64,000 nt of DNA, from assembly GCF_051401765.1 (NCBI RefSeq), contig NW_027480423.1, positions 2,728,001 through 2,792,000 on the forward strand, in the 5' to 3' direction. The notes beneath the pieces are model-generated. The model worked only from the letters and a program-made list of their open reading frames with translations. It was not told where the DNA came from and searched no databases. Numbering within the stretch: position 1 is the stretch's first letter; each line of letters begins with the position of its first letter. The translations under genes and the position numbers were made by a program. Shown here piece by piece: positions 36,641 through 50,400 of this stretch. The stretch comes from Calliopsis andreniformis (Eukaryota > Arthropoda > Insecta > Hymenoptera > Andrenidae).

Positions 36641-38460
36641 AACCAGTGTGAAAGTGATGGTCATTTCTACGTTCCGGGCAACCTAGGCTTCACTCTGACG
36701 CGTTGCTCCACCAGATCACACAGTTAGGGCTTTAGAAGTCAACGCCCGGAGAATAAAATACGAAATAAATAGAACAATTTTCCCATTGTATAAAACGAAT
36801 AATTGCTACCAGTGTAAAGGTTATGGTCATTTCTACGTTCCGGGCTACCTAGGCTTCACCCTAGGGCGTTGCTCCACCAGATCGAATAGTTCGGGCCTAA
36901 GACGTGAACGCCAGAAGAATAAAATACAATATAAATATAACAGTTTTTCCATCGTTTAAAACGAATAATAGCAACCAGTGTGAAAGTTATGGTCATTTTT
37001 ACGTTCCGGGCAACTTAGGCTTCACTCTAGGGCGTTGCTCCACCAGATAAGACAGTTAGGGCCTTAGAAGCCAACGCTCGAAGCATTAAATACAAAATAA
37101 ATAGAACAGTTTTTCCATTGTATAAAACGAATAATTGCTACCAGTGTAAAAGTTATGGTCATTTCTACGTTCCGGGCAACCTAGGCTTCACCCTAGGCCG
37201 TTGTTCCACCAGATCGAATAGTTAGGTCCTTAGATGTCAACGCCAGAAGCATAAAGTACGATATAAATACAACAGCTTTTCCATCGTATAAAAGGAATAA
37301 TTGCAAACATTGTGAAAGTAATGGTCATTTCTACGATCCGGGCAACCGAGGCTTCACTCTACGGCGTTGTTCCACCAGATTGAATAGTTAGGGCCTTAGA
37401 AGTCAGCGCCCGAACCATAAAATGAAAAAAAAATTCAATAGTGTTTCCATCATGTAACAGGAATAATAGCAACCAGTGTGAAAGTTATGGTCATTTCTAC
37501 GTTCCGGGCAACCTAGGCTTCACTCTAGGGCGTTGCTCCACCAGATCAAACAGTTAGGGCTTTAGAAGTCAACGCCCGAAGCATAAAATACAAAATAAAT
37601 AGAACAGTTTTTCCATTGTATAAAACGAATAATTGGTACCAGCGTAAAAGTTATGGTCATTTCTACGTTCCGAGCAACCTAGGCATCACCACAGGGCGTT
37701 GCTCCAACAGATTGAATAGTTAGGGACTTAGAAGTCAACGCCCAAACCATAAAATGCAAAAAAAATACGACAGTGTTTCCATCATATAACAGGAATAATT
37801 GCAACCAGTTTGAAAGTGATGGCCAATTCTACGTTCCGAGCAACCTAGGTTTCACTCCAGGGCGTTGCTCCACCAGATCGCATAGTTACGGCCTAAGAAG
37901 TCAACGCCAGAAGCATAAAATACGATATAAATACAACAGCTTTTCCATCGTATAAAACGAATAATTGCAACCAGTGTGAAAGTAATGGTCATTTCGACGT
38001 TCCGAACACCCTAGGCGTCACTCTAGGGCGTCGCTCCACCACATCTAATAGCTACGGCCGTAGAAGACAACGCCAGAGGCATAAAATACAATATAAATAC
38101 AACAGCTTTTCCATCGTATAAAACGAATGATTGCAACCAGTGTGAAAGTAATGGTCATTTCTACATTCCGAGCAACCTAGGCTTCACTCTAGGGCGCTGC
38201 TCCACCAGATCGAATGGTTAGGTCCTTAGATGTCAACGCCAGAGCATAAAATACGATATAAATACAACAGCTTTTCCATCGTATAAAAGGAATAATTGCA
38301 AACAGTGTGAAAGTAATGGTCATTTCTACGATCCGGGCAACCTAGGCTTCACTCTACGGCGTTGTTCCACCAGATCGAATAGTTAGGGCCTAAGAAGTCA
38401 ACGCCAGAAGCATAAAATACAATATAAATATAACAGTCTTTCCATCGTATCAAACGAATA
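34826..38460 (+). repeat. Tandem 11-mer duplication, 1,825-bp offset
   Basis: Approximately 34,826-36,640 matches 36,651-38,460, with A8 markers at 35,843 and 37,668. The shared private variants include GTGTAAAGGTTATGG, GCCAACGCTCGAAG, GCATAAAGTACG and GCAAACATTGTG. The second unit gained ATCGTTTAAAACG and ATCGCATAG. Confidence 0.85.
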
Positions 38461-39281
38461 ATAGCAAGCAGTGTGAAAGTTATGGTCATTTCTACGTTCC
38501 GGGCAACCTAGGCATCACTCTAGGGCGTTGCTCCACCAGATCAAACGGTTAGGGCCTTAGAAGTCAACGCCCGAAGCATAAAATACAAAATAAATAGATC
38601 AGTTTTTCCATCGTATAGCACGAATAATAGCAACCAGTGTGAAAGTAATGGTCATTTCTACATTCCGAGCAACCTAGGCTTCACTCTAGGGCGCTGCTCC
38701 ACCAGATCGAATGGTTAGGTCCTTAGAAGTCAGCGCCCGAAGCATAAAATACAAAATAAATAGAACAGTTTTTCTATCGTATAAAACGAATAATAGCAAC
38801 CAGTGTGATAGTTATGGTCATTTCTACGTTCCGGCAACCTAGACTTCACCACAGGGCGTTGTTCCACCAGATCGAATAGTTAGGGCCTAAGACGTGAACG
38901 CCAGCAGCATAAAATACAATATAAATACAACAGATCTTCCATCATATAAAACGAATAATTGCAACCAGTATGAAAGTTATGGTCATTTCTACGTTCCGGG
39001 CAACCTAGGCTTCACTCTATGGCGTTCTTCCACCACATCGAATAGCTGCTGCCTCAGAAGTCAACGCCTGAAGCATAAAATACAATAAAAATACAACAGT
39101 CTTTCCGTCCTATAACAGGAATAATTGCAACCCGTGTGAAAGTGATGGTCATTTGTACGTTCCAGGCAACCTAGGCTTCACTCTAGGGCGTTGTTCCACC
39201 AGATCGAATTGTTAGGGCCTAAGAAGTCAACGCCAGAAGCATAAAATACAATAAAGATGCAACAGCTTTTCCATCGTATAA
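35300..39281 (+). repeat. Left copy of a 3.98-kb duplication (partner 44,090-48,071, 8,790-bp offset)
   Basis: The A8 markers 35,843/44,633 and 37,668/46,458, and the CCAGCAGCATAAAA unit at 38,894/47,684, all show the same 8,790-bp offset (53 monomers). The block includes most of the 11-mer tandem pair, so that pair is older than this event. Divergence starts near 39,281, where AAAACG meets AAAGCG. Confidence 0.85.
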
Positions 39282-39879
39282 AACGAATAATTGCACCCAG
39301 TGTGAAAGTTATTGTCATTTCTACTTTCCGCGCAACCTAGGCTTCACACTAGGGCGTTGCTCCAACAGATTGAATAGCTAGGACCTTAGAAGTCAATGCC
39401 CGAAGCATAAAATGCAATAAAAATACAACAGTTTTTCCATCGTATAAAAGGATTAATTGCAACCAGTTTGAAAGTGATGGTCATTTCTACGTTCCGGGCT
39501 ACCTAGGCCTCACTCTAGGTCGTTGTTCCACCAGATCGAATTGTTAGGGCCTAACAAGTCAACGCCAGAAGCATAAAATACAATATAAATACAACAGATT
39601 TTCCATGGTATAAAACGAATAATTGCAACCAGTATGAAAGTTAACGTCATTTCTACGTTCCGGGCAACCTAGGCTTCACTCTAGGGCGTTGCTCCACCAC
39701 ATCGAATAGTTACGGCCTAAGAAGTCAACGACAGAAGCATAAAATACAATATAAATATAACAGTTTTTCCATCGTATAAAACGAATGATTGCAACCAGTG
39801 TGAAAGTAATGGTCATTTCTACATTCCGAGCAACCTAGGCTTCACTCTAGGGCGCTGCTCCACCAGATCGAATGGTTAG

Positions 39880-41290
39880 GGCCTAAGAAGTCAACGCCAG
39901 AAGCATAAAATACAATAAAGATGCAACAGCTTTTCGATCGTATAAAGCGAATAATTGCACCCAGTGTGAAAGTTATTGTCATTTCTACTTTCCGCGCTAC
40001 CTAGGCTTCACCCAAGGGCGTTGCTCCAACAGATTGAATAGCTAGGGCCTAAGAAGTCAGCGCCAGAAGCATAAAATACAATATAAATATAACAGTTTTT
40101 CCATCGTATAAAACGAATAATAGCAACCAGTGTAAAAGTTATGGTCATTCCTACGTTCCGGGCAACCTAGGCTTCACCCTAGGGCGTTGCTCCAACAGAT
40201 TGAATAGTTAGGGCCTTAGAAGTCAACGCCGGAAGCATAAAATGCAGTAAAAATACAACAGATTTTCCATCGTATAAAAGGATTAATTGCAACCAGTTTG
40301 AAAGTGATGGTCATTTCTACGTTCCGGGCAACCTAGGCATCACTCTAGGGCGTTGCTCCACCAGATCGAATAACTAGGGCCTTAGAAGTCAACGCCAGAA
40401 GCATAAAATACAATATAAATACAACAGTTTTTCCATCGTATAAAACGAATAATTGCAACCAGTATGAAAGTTATGGTCATTTCTACTTTCCGGGCAACCT
40501 AGGCTTCACTGCAGGGTGTTGCTCCACCAGATCGAATAGGTAGGGCCATAGAAGTCTACGCCCGAAGCATAAAATACAATAAATATACAAGAGTTTTTCC
40601 ATCGTATATCAGGAATAATTGCAACCAGTGTGAAAGTGATGGTCATTTCTACGTTCCAGGCAACGTAGGCTTCACTCTAGGGCGTTGTTCCAACAGATCG
40701 AATAGTTAGTGCCTAAGAAGGCACCGCCAGAAGCATACAATACAATATAATTATAATAGTTTTTCCATGGTATAAAACGAATAATAGAAATGAGTGTGAA
40801 TGTTATGGTCATTTCTAAGTTCTGGGCAACCTAGGCTACACCCCAGGGCGTTGCTGCAACAGATTGAATAGTTAGGGCCTTAGAAGTCAATGCCCGAAGC
40901 ATAAAATACATTAAAAATACAACAGTTCTTTCATCATATAACAGGAATAATTACAACCCGTGTGGAAGTGATGGTCATTTGTACGTTCCAGGCAACCTAG
41001 GCTTCACTCTAGGGCGTTGTTTCACCAGATCGAATTGTTAGGGCCTAAGAAGTCAACGCCAGAAGCATAAAATACAATACAAGTACAACAGTTTTTCCAT
41101 CGTATAAAATGAAAAATGCAAACATTGCGAAAGTAATGGTCATTCCACGTTCCGGGCAACCTAGGCGTCACTCTAGTGCGTTGCTCCACCACATCTAATA
41201 GCTACGGCCTTAGACGTCAAAGACAGAAGCATAACATACAATAAAGATGCAACAGCTTTTCCATCGTATAAAGCGAATAATTGCACCCAG
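39880..41290 (+). repeat. Zone III block (partner about 42,040-43,450, 13-monomer offset)
   Basis: The CTGCAG sites at 40,509 and 42,664 are 2,155 bp apart. Shared private features are GAAGGCACCGCCAG, CATACAATACAATATAATT, GCTACACCCCAGGG and AAAATGAAAAATGCAAACA with TCATTCCACG, both shortened by 1 bp. The right copy has AAAGTTATGG where the left has AATGTTATGG near 40,800. Confidence 0.8.
40488..40653 (+). repeat. CTGCAG-type monomer, zone III marker
   Basis: The second CCTAGG region is replaced: TTCACTGCAGGGTGTTG creates a PstI-type CTGCAG at 40,509. The same site occurs at 42,664, 51,123, 53,445, 55,104, 57,095 and 58,421. The rest of the unit is characteristic: GGTAGGGCCATAGAAG, CAATAAATATACAAGAG and CGTATATCAGGAATAA. 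Spacings are 2,155, 8,459, 2,322, 1,659, 1,991 and 1,326 bp, close to 13, 51, 14, 10, 12 and 8 monomers. The CTGCAG change removes the second CCTAGG and so should weaken the hairpin in this subtype. Confidence 0.8.
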
Positions 41291-44200
41291 TTTGAAAGTG
41301 ATGGTCATTTCTACGTTCCGGGCAACCTAGGCTTCACTCTAGGGCGTTGCTCCACCACATCGAATAGTTACGGCCTAAGAAGTCAACGACAGAAGCATAA
41401 AATACAATATAAATATAACAGTTTTTCCATCGTATAAAACGAATGATTGCAACCAGTGTGAAAGTAATGGTCATTTCTACATTCCGAGCAACCTAGGCTT
41501 CACTCTAGGGCGCTGCTCCACCAGATCGAATGGTTAGGTCCTTAGATGTCAACGCCAGAGCATAAAATACGATATAAATACAACAGCTTTTCCATCGTAT
41601 AAAAGGAGTAATTGCAAACAGTGTGAAAGTAATGGTCATTTCTACGATCCGGGCAACCTAGGCTTCACTCTACGGCGTTGTTCCACCAGATCGAATAGTT
41701 AGGGCCTAAGAAGTCAACGCCCGAAGCATAAAATACAAAATAAATAGATCAGTTTTTCCATCGTGTAGAACGAATAATAGCAAACAGTGTGAAAGTTATG
41801 GTCATTTCTACGTTCCGGGCAACCTAGGCTTCACTCTATGGCGTTCTTCCACCACATCGAATAGCTGCTGCCTCAGAAGTCAACGCCTGAAGCATAAAAT
41901 ACAGTAAAAATACAACAGTCTTTCCGTCCTATAACAGGAATAATTGCAACCCGTGTGAAAGTGATGGTCATTTGTACGTTCCAGGCAACCTAGGCTTCAC
42001 TCTAGGGCGTTGTTCCACCAGATCGAATTGCTAGGGCCTAAGAAGTCAACGCCAGAAGCATAAAATACGATAAAGATGCAACAGCTTTTCCATCGTATAA
42101 AGCGAATAATTGCACCCAGTGTGAAAGTTATTGTCATTTCTACTTTCCGCGCTACCTAGGCTTCACCCAAGGGCGTTGCTCCAACAGATTGAATAGCTAG
42201 GGCCTAAGAAGTCAGCGCCAGAAGCATAAAATACAATATAAATATAACAGTTTTTCCATCGTATAAAACGAATAATAGCAACCAGTGTAAAAGTTATGGT
42301 CATTCCTACGTTCCGGGCAACCTAGGCTTCACCCTAGGGCGTTGCTCCAACAGATTGAATAGTTAGGGCCTTAGAAGTCAGCGCCGGAAGCATAAAATGC
42401 AATAAAAATACAACAGATTTTCCATCGTATAAAAGGATTAATTGCAACCAGTTTGAAAGTGATGGTCATTTCTACGTTCCGGGCAACCTAGGCATCACTC
42501 TAGGGCGTTGCTCCACCAGATCGAATAACTAGGGCCTTAGAAGTCAACGCCAGAAGCATAAAATACAATATAAATACAACAGTTTTTCCATCGTATAAAA
42601 CGAATAATTGCAACCAGTATGAAAGTTATGGTCATTTCTACTTTCCGGGCAACCTAGGCTTCACTGCAGGGTGTTGCTCCACCAGATCGAATAGGTAGGG
42701 CCATAGAAGTCAACGCCCGAAGCATAAAATACAATAAATATACAAGAGTTTTTCCATCGTATATCAGGAATAATTGCAACCAGTGTGAAAGTGATGGTCA
42801 TTTCTACGTTCCAGGCAACGTAGGCTTCACTCTAGGGCGTTGTTCCAACAGATCGAATAGTTAGTGCCTAAGAAGGCACCGCCAGAAGCATACAATACAA
42901 TATAATTATAATAGTTTTTCCATGGTATAAAACGAATAATAGAAATGAGTGTGAAAGTTATGGTCATTTCTAAGTTCTGGGCAACCTAGGCTACACCCCA
43001 GGGCGTTGCTGCAACAGATTGAATAGTTAGGGCCTTAGAAGTCAATGCCCGAAGCATAAAATACATTAAAAATACAACAGTTCTTTCATCATATAACAGG
43101 AATAATTGCAACCCGTGTGAAAGTGATGGTCATTTGTACGTTCCAGGCAACCTAGGCTTCACTCTAGGGCGTTGTTTCACCAGATCGAATTGTTAGGGCC
43201 TAAGAAGTCAACGCCAGAAGCATAAAATACAATACAAGTACAACAGTTTTTCCATCGTATAAAATGAAAAATGCAAACATTGCGAAAGTAATGGTCATTC
43301 CACGTTCCGGGCAACCTAGGCGTCACTCTAGTGCGTTGCTCCACCACATCTAATAGCTACGGCCTTAGACGTCAAAGACAGAAGCATAAAATACAATAAA
43401 GATGCAACAGCTTTTCCATCGTATAAAGCGAATAATTGCACCCAGTGTGAAAGTTATTGTCTTTTCTACTTTCCGCGCAACCTAGGCTTCACCCTAGGGC
43501 GTTGCTCCAACAGATTGAATAGCTAGGACCTTAGAAGTCAATGCCCGAAGCATAAAATGCAATAAAAATACAACAGTTTTTCCATCGTATAAAAGGATTA
43601 ATTGCAACCAGTTTGAAAGTGATGGTCATTTTTACGTTCCGGGCAACCTAGGCTTCACCCTAGGCCGTTGTTCCACCAGATCGAATAGTTAGGTCCTTAG
43701 ATGTCAACGCCAGAAGCATAAAATACGATATAAATACAACAGCTTTTCCATCGTATAAAACGAATAATTGCAACCAGTTTGACGGTGATGGTCATTTCTA
43801 CGTACCGGGCAACCTAGGCTTCACTCTAGGGCGTTGCTCCACCAGATCGAATAGTTAGGGCCTTAGAAGTGAACGACAGAAGCATAAAATACAATATAAA
43901 TACAACAGTTTTTCCATCGTATAAAACGAATAATAGCAACCAGTGTGAAAGTGATGGTCATTTCTACGTTCCGGGCAACCTAGGCTTCACTCTGACGCGT
44001 TGCTCCACCAGATCACACAGTTAGGGCTTTAGAAGTCAACGCCCGGAGAATAAAATACGAAATAAATAGAACAGTTTTCCCATTGTATAAAACGAATAAT
44101 TGCTACCAGTGTAAAGGTTATGGTCATTTCTACGTTCCGGGCAACCTAGGCTTCACCCTAGGCCGTTGTTCCACCAGATCGAATAGTTAGGTCCTTAGAT

Positions 44201-45715
44201 GTCAACGCCAGAAGCATAAAGTACGATATAAATACAACAGCTTTTCCATCGTATAAAAGGAATAATTGCAAACATTGTGAAAGTAATGGTCATTTCTACG
44301 ATCCGGGCAACCGAGGCTTCACTCTACGGCGTTGTTCCACCAGATTGAATAGTTAGGGCCTTAGAAGTCAACGCCCGAACCATAAAATGAAAAAAAAATT
44401 CAATAGTGTTTGCATCATGTAACAGGAATAATAGCAACCAGTGTGAAAGTTATGGTCATTTCTACGTTCCGGGCAACATAGGCTTCACACTAGGGCGTTG
44501 CTCCACCAGATCAAACAGTTAGGGCTTTAGAAGTCAACGCCCGAAGCATAAAATACAAAATAAATAGAACAGTTTTTCCATTGTATAAAACGAATAATTG
44601 GTACCAGCGTAAAAGTTATGGTCATTTCTACGTTCCGAGCAACCTAGGCATCACCACAGGGCGTTGCTCCAACAGATTGAATAGTTAGGGACTTAGAAGT
44701 CAACGCCCCAACCATAAAATGCAAAAAAAATACGACAGTGTTTCCATCATATAACAGGAATAATTGCAACCAGTTTGAAAGTGATGGCCAATTCTACGTT
44801 CCGGGAAACCTAGGTTTCACTCCAGGGCGTTGCTCCACCAGATCGAATAGTTACGGCCTAAGAAGTCAACGCCAGAAGCATAAAATACGATATAAATACA
44901 ACAGCTTTTCCATCGTATAAAACGAATAATTGCAACCAGTGTGAAAGTAATGGTCATTTCGACGTTCCGAACACCCTAGGCGTCACTCTAGGGCGTCGCT
45001 CCACCACATCTAATAGCTACGGCCGTAGAAGTCAACGCCAGAGGCATAAAATACAATATAAATACAACAGCTTTTCCATCGTATAAAACGAATGATTGCA
45101 ACCAGTGTGAAAGTAATGGTCATTTCTACATTCCGAGCAACCTAGGCTTCACTCTAGGGCGCTGCTCCACCAGATCGAATGGTTAGGTCCTTAGATGTCA
45201 ACGCCAGAGCATAAAATACGATATAAATACAACAGCTTTTCCATCGTATAAAAGGAATAATTGCAAACAGTGTGAAAATAATGGTCATTTCTACGATCCG
45301 GGCAACCTAGGCTTCACTCTACGGCGTTGTTCCACCAGATCGAATAGTTAGGGCCTAAGAAGTCAACGCCAGAAGCATAAAATACTATATAAATACAACA
45401 GTTTTTCCATCGTATAAAACGAATAATAGCAACCAGTGTGAAAGTGATGGTCATTTCTACGTTCCGGGCAACCTAGGCTTCACTCTGACGCGTTGCTCCA
45501 CCAGATCACACAGTTAGGGCTTTAGAAGTCAACGCCCGGAGAATAAAATACGAAATAAATAGAACAATTTTCCCATTGTATAAAACGAATAATTGCTACC
45601 AGTGTAAAGGTTATGGTCATTTCTACGTTCCGGGCTACCTAGGCTTCACCCTAGGGCGTTGCTCCACCAGATCGAATAGTTCGGGCCTAAGAAGTGAACG
45701 CCAGAAGAATAAAAT

Positions 45716-47451
45716 ACAATATAAATATAACAGTTTTTCCATCGTTTAAAACGAATAATAGCAACCAGTGTGAAAGTTATGGTCATTTTTACGTTCCGGG
45801 CAACTTAGGCTTCACTCTAGGGCGTTGCTCCACCAGATAAGACAGTTAGGGCCTTAGAAGCCAACGCTCGAAGCATTAAATACAAAATAAATAGAACAGT
45901 TTTTCCATTGTATAAAACGAATAATTGCTACCAGTGTAAAAGTTATGGTCATTTCTACGTTCTGGGCAACCTAGGCTTCACCCTAGGACGTTGTTCCACC
46001 AGATCGAATAGTTAGGTCCTTAGATGTCAACGCCAGAAGCATAAAGTACGATATAAATACAACAGCTTTTCCATCGTATAAAAGGAATAATTGCAAACAT
46101 TGTGAAAGTAATGGTCATTTCTACGATCCGGGCAACCGAGGCTTCACTCTACGGCGTTGTTCCACCAGATTGAATAGTTAGGGCCTTAGAAGTCAACGCC
46201 CGAACCATAAAATGAAAAAAAAATTCAATAGTGTTTCCATCATGTAACAGGAATAATAGCAACCAGTGTGAAAGTTATGGTCATTTCTACGTTCCGGGCA
46301 ACCTAGGCTTCACTCTAGGGCGTTGCTCCACCAGATCAAACAGTTAGGGCTTTAGAAGTCAACGCCCGAAGCATAAAATACAAAATAAATAGAACAGTTT
46401 TTCCATTGTATAAAACGAATAATTGGTACCAGCGTAAAAGTTATGGTCATTTCTACGTTCCGAGCAACCTAGGCATCACCACAGGGCGTTGCTCCAACAG
46501 ATTGAATAGTTAGGGACTTAGAAGTCAACGCCCCAACCATAAAATGCAAAAAAAATACGACAGTGTTTCCATCATATAACAGGAATAATTGCAACCAGTT
46601 TGAAAGTGATGGCCAATTCTACGTTCCGGGCAACCTAGGTTTCACTCCAGGGCGTTGCTCCACCAGATCGCATAGTTACGGCCTAAGAAGTCAACGCCAG
46701 AAGCATAAAATACGATATAAATACAACAGCTTTTCCATCGTATAAAACGAATAATTGCAACCAGTGTGAAAGTAATGGTCATTTCGACGTTCCGAACACC
46801 CTAGGCGTCACTCTAGGGCGTCGCTCCACCACATCTAATAGCTACGGCCGTAGAAGACAACGCCAGAGGCATAAAATACAATATAAATACAACAGCTTTT
46901 CCATCGTATAAAACGAATGATTGCAACCAGTGTGAAAGTAATGGTCATTTCTACATTCCGAGCAACCTAGGCTTCACTCTAGGGCGCTGCTCCACCAGAT
47001 CGAATGGTTAGGTCCTTAGATGTCAACGCCAGAGCATAAAATACGATATAAATACAACAGCTTTTCCATCGTATAAAAGGAATAATTGCAAACAGTGTGA
47101 AAGTAATGGTCATTTCTACGATCCGGGCAACCTAGGCTTCACTCTACGGCGTTGTTCCACCAGATCGAATAGTTAGGGCCTAAGAAGTCAACGCCAGAAG
47201 CATAAAATACAATATAAATATAACAGTCTTTCCATCGTATAAAACGAATAATAGCAAGCAGTGTGAAAGTTATGGTCATTTCTACGTTCCGGGCAACCTA
47301 GGCATCACTCTAGGGCGTTGCTCCACCAGATCAAACGGTTAGGGCCTTAGAAGTCAACGCCCGAAGCATAAAATACAAAATAAATAGATCAGTTTTTCCA
47401 TCGTATAGCACGAATAATAGCAACCAGTGTGAAAGTAATGGTCATTTCTAC
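45716..47451 (+). repeat. Left copy of a 17-monomer duplication (partner 48,536-50,271)
   Basis: The offset is 2,820 bp. Both copies carry ATCGTTTAAAACG, GCCAACGCTCGAAG, the A9 and A8 marker monomers, ATCGCATAG and TAGAAGACAACG. The right copy ends in the middle of a unit, where TACATTCCGAG in the left becomes TACGTTCCGGGC. Confidence 0.85.
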
Positions 47452-50400
47452 ATTCCGAGCAACCTAGGCTTCACTCTAGGGCGCTGCTCCACCAGATCGA
47501 ATGGTTAGGTCCTTAGAAGTCAACGCCCGAAGCATAAAATACAAAATAAATAGAACAGTTTTTCTATCGTATAAAACGAATAATAGCAACCAGTGTGATA
47601 GTTATGGTCATTTCTACGTTCCGGCAACCTAGACTTCACCACAGGGCGTTGTTCCACCAGATCGAATAGTTAGGGCCTAAGACGTGAACGCCAGCAGCAT
47701 AAAATACAATATAAATACAACAGATCTTCCATCATATAAAACGAATAATTGCAACCAGTATGAAAGTTATGGTCATTTCTACGTTCCGGGCAACCTAGGC
47801 TTCACTCTATGGCGTTCTTCCACCACATCGAATAGCTGCTGCCTCAGAAGTCAACGCCTGAAGCATAAAATACAATAAAAATACAACAGTCTTTCCGTCC
47901 TATAACAGGAATAATTGCAACCCGTGTGAAAGTGATGGTCATTTGTACGTTCCAGGCAACCTAGGCTTCACTCTAGGGCGTTGTTCCACCAGATCGAATT
48001 GTTAGGGCCTAAGAAGTCAACGCCAGAAGCATAAAATACAATAAAGATGCAACAGCTTTTCCATCGTATAAAGCGAATAATTGCACCCAGTGTGAAAGTT
48101 ATTGTCATTTCTACTTTCCGCGCTACCTAGGCTTCACCCAAGGGCGTTGCTCCAACAGATTGAATAGCTAGGACCTTAGAAGTCAATGCCCGAAGCATAA
48201 AATGCAATAAAAATACAACAGTTTTTCCATCATATAACAGGAATAATTGCAACCAGTTTGAAAGTGATGGTCATTTCTGCGTTCCGGGCAACCTAGGCTT
48301 CACTCTAGGGCGTTGCTCCAACAGATCGAATAGTTAGAGCCTTAGAAGTCAACGCCAGAAGCATAAAATACAATATAAATAAAACAGTTTTTCCATAGTA
48401 TAAGACGAATAATTGCTACCAGTATGGAAGTGATGGTCATTTCTACGTTCCGGGCTACCTAGGCCTCACTCTAGGTCCTTGTTCCACCAGATCGAATTGT
48501 TAGGACCTAAGAAGTCAACGCCAGAAGCATAAGGTACAATATAAATATAACAGTTTTTCCATCGTTTAAAACGAATAATAGCAACCAGTGTGAAAGTTAT
48601 GGTCATTTTTACGTTCCGGGCAACTTAGGCTTCACTCTAGGGCGTTGCTCCACCAGATAAGACAGTTAGGGCCTTAGAAGCCAACGCTCGAAGCATTAAA
48701 TACAAAATAAATAGAACAGTTTTTCCATTGTATAAAACGAATAATTGCTACCAGTGTAAAAGTTATGGTCATTTCTACGTTCCGGGCAACCTAGGCTTCA
48801 CCCTAGGCCGTTGTTCCACCAGATCGAATAGTTAGGTCCTTAGATGTCAACGCCAGAAGCATAAAGTACGATATAAATACAACAGCTTTTCCATCGTATA
48901 AAAGGAATAATTGCAAACATTGTGAAAGTAATGGTCATTTCTACGATCCGGGCAACCGAGGCTTCACTCTACGGCGTTGTTCCACCAGATTGAATAGTTA
49001 GGGCCTTAGAAGTCAACGCCCGAACCATAAAATGAAAAAAAAATTCAATAGTGTTTCCATCATGTAACAGGAATAATAGCAACCAGTGTGAAAGTTATGG
49101 TCATTTCTACGTTCCGGGCAACCTAGGCTTCACTCTAGGGCGTTGCTCCACCAGATCAAACAGTTAGGGCTTTAGAAGTCAACGCCCGAAGCATAAAATA
49201 CAAAATAAATAGAACAGTTTTTCCATTGTATAAAACGAATAATTGGTACCAGCGTAAAAGTTATGGTCATTTCTACGTTCCGAGCAACCTAGGCATCACC
49301 ACAGGGCGTTGCTCCAACAGATTGAATAGTTAGGGACTTAGAAGTCAACGCCCCAACCATAAAATGCAAAAAAAATACGACAGTGTTTCCATCATATAAC
49401 AGGAATAATTGCAACCAGTTTGAAAGTGATGGCCAATTCTACGTTCCGGGCAACCTAGGTTTCACTCCAGGGCGTTGCTCCACCAGATCGCATAGTTACG
49501 GCCTAAGAAGTCAACGCCAGAAGCATAAAATACGATATAAATACAACAGCTTTTCCATCGTATAAAACGAATAATTGCAACCAGTGTGAAAGTAATGGTC
49601 ATTTCGACGTTCCGAACACCCTAGGCGTCACTCTAGGGCGTCGCTCCACCACATCTAATAGCTACGGCCGTAGAAGACAACGCCAGAGGCATAAAATACA
49701 ATACAAATACAACAGCTTTTCCATCGTATAAAACGAATGATTGCAACCAGTGTGAAAGTAATGGTCATTTCTACATTCCGAGCAACCTAGGCTTCACTCT
49801 AGGGCGCTGCTCCACCAGATCGAATGGTTAGGTCCTTAGATGTCAACGCCAGAGCATAAAATACGATATAAATACAACAGCTTTTCCATCGTATAAAAGG
49901 AATAATTGCAAACAGTGTGAAAGTAATGGTCATTTCTACGATCCGGGCAACCTAGGCTTCACTCTGCGGCGTTGTTCCACCAGATCGAATAGTTAGGGCC
50001 TAAGAAGTCAACGCCAGAAGCATAAAATACAATATAAATATAACAGTCTTTCCATCGTGTAAAACGAATAATAGCAAGCAGTGTGAAAGTTATGGTCATT
50101 TCTACGTTCCGGGCAACCTAGGCATCACTCTAGGGCGTTGCTCCACCAGATCAAACGGTTAGGGCCTTAGAAGTCAACGCCCGAAGCATAAAATACAAAA
50201 TAAATAGATCAGTTTTTCCATCGTATAGCACGAATAATAGCAACCAGTGTGAAAGTAATGGTCATTTCTACGTTCCGGGCTACCTAGGCCTCACTCTAGG
50301 TCCTTGTTCCACCAGATCGAATTGTTAGGGCCTAAGAAGTCAACGCCAGAAGCATAAGGTACAATATAAATATAACAGTTTTTCCATCGTATAGAACGAA

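Larger units (their letters stand above)
10300..50271 (+). repeat. Zone II: higher-order cassette region, about eleven partial or complete copies
   Basis: The recurrent order of variant monomers is: TAGGTCCTTAGATG type, GATCC type, A9-tract type, GGGCTTTAG type, TTGGTACCAGCG junction with the A8 marker, CACATCT type, CGAATGATTGC type, then another GATCC type. Copy length varies because blocks of whole monomers are missing or repeated, so this is an irregular, mosaic higher-order structure and not a fixed n-mer. Between 39.9 and 44.1 kb the cassette is interrupted by zone III monomers. Confidence 0.7.

Noticed and set aside
11891..49565. Eleven 60-codon open frames, nearly identical
   Set aside because: Their conservation is that of the DNA repeat, not of a protein. 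Each starts in the A8 marker monomer and ends in the next unit. They are useful as position markers only.
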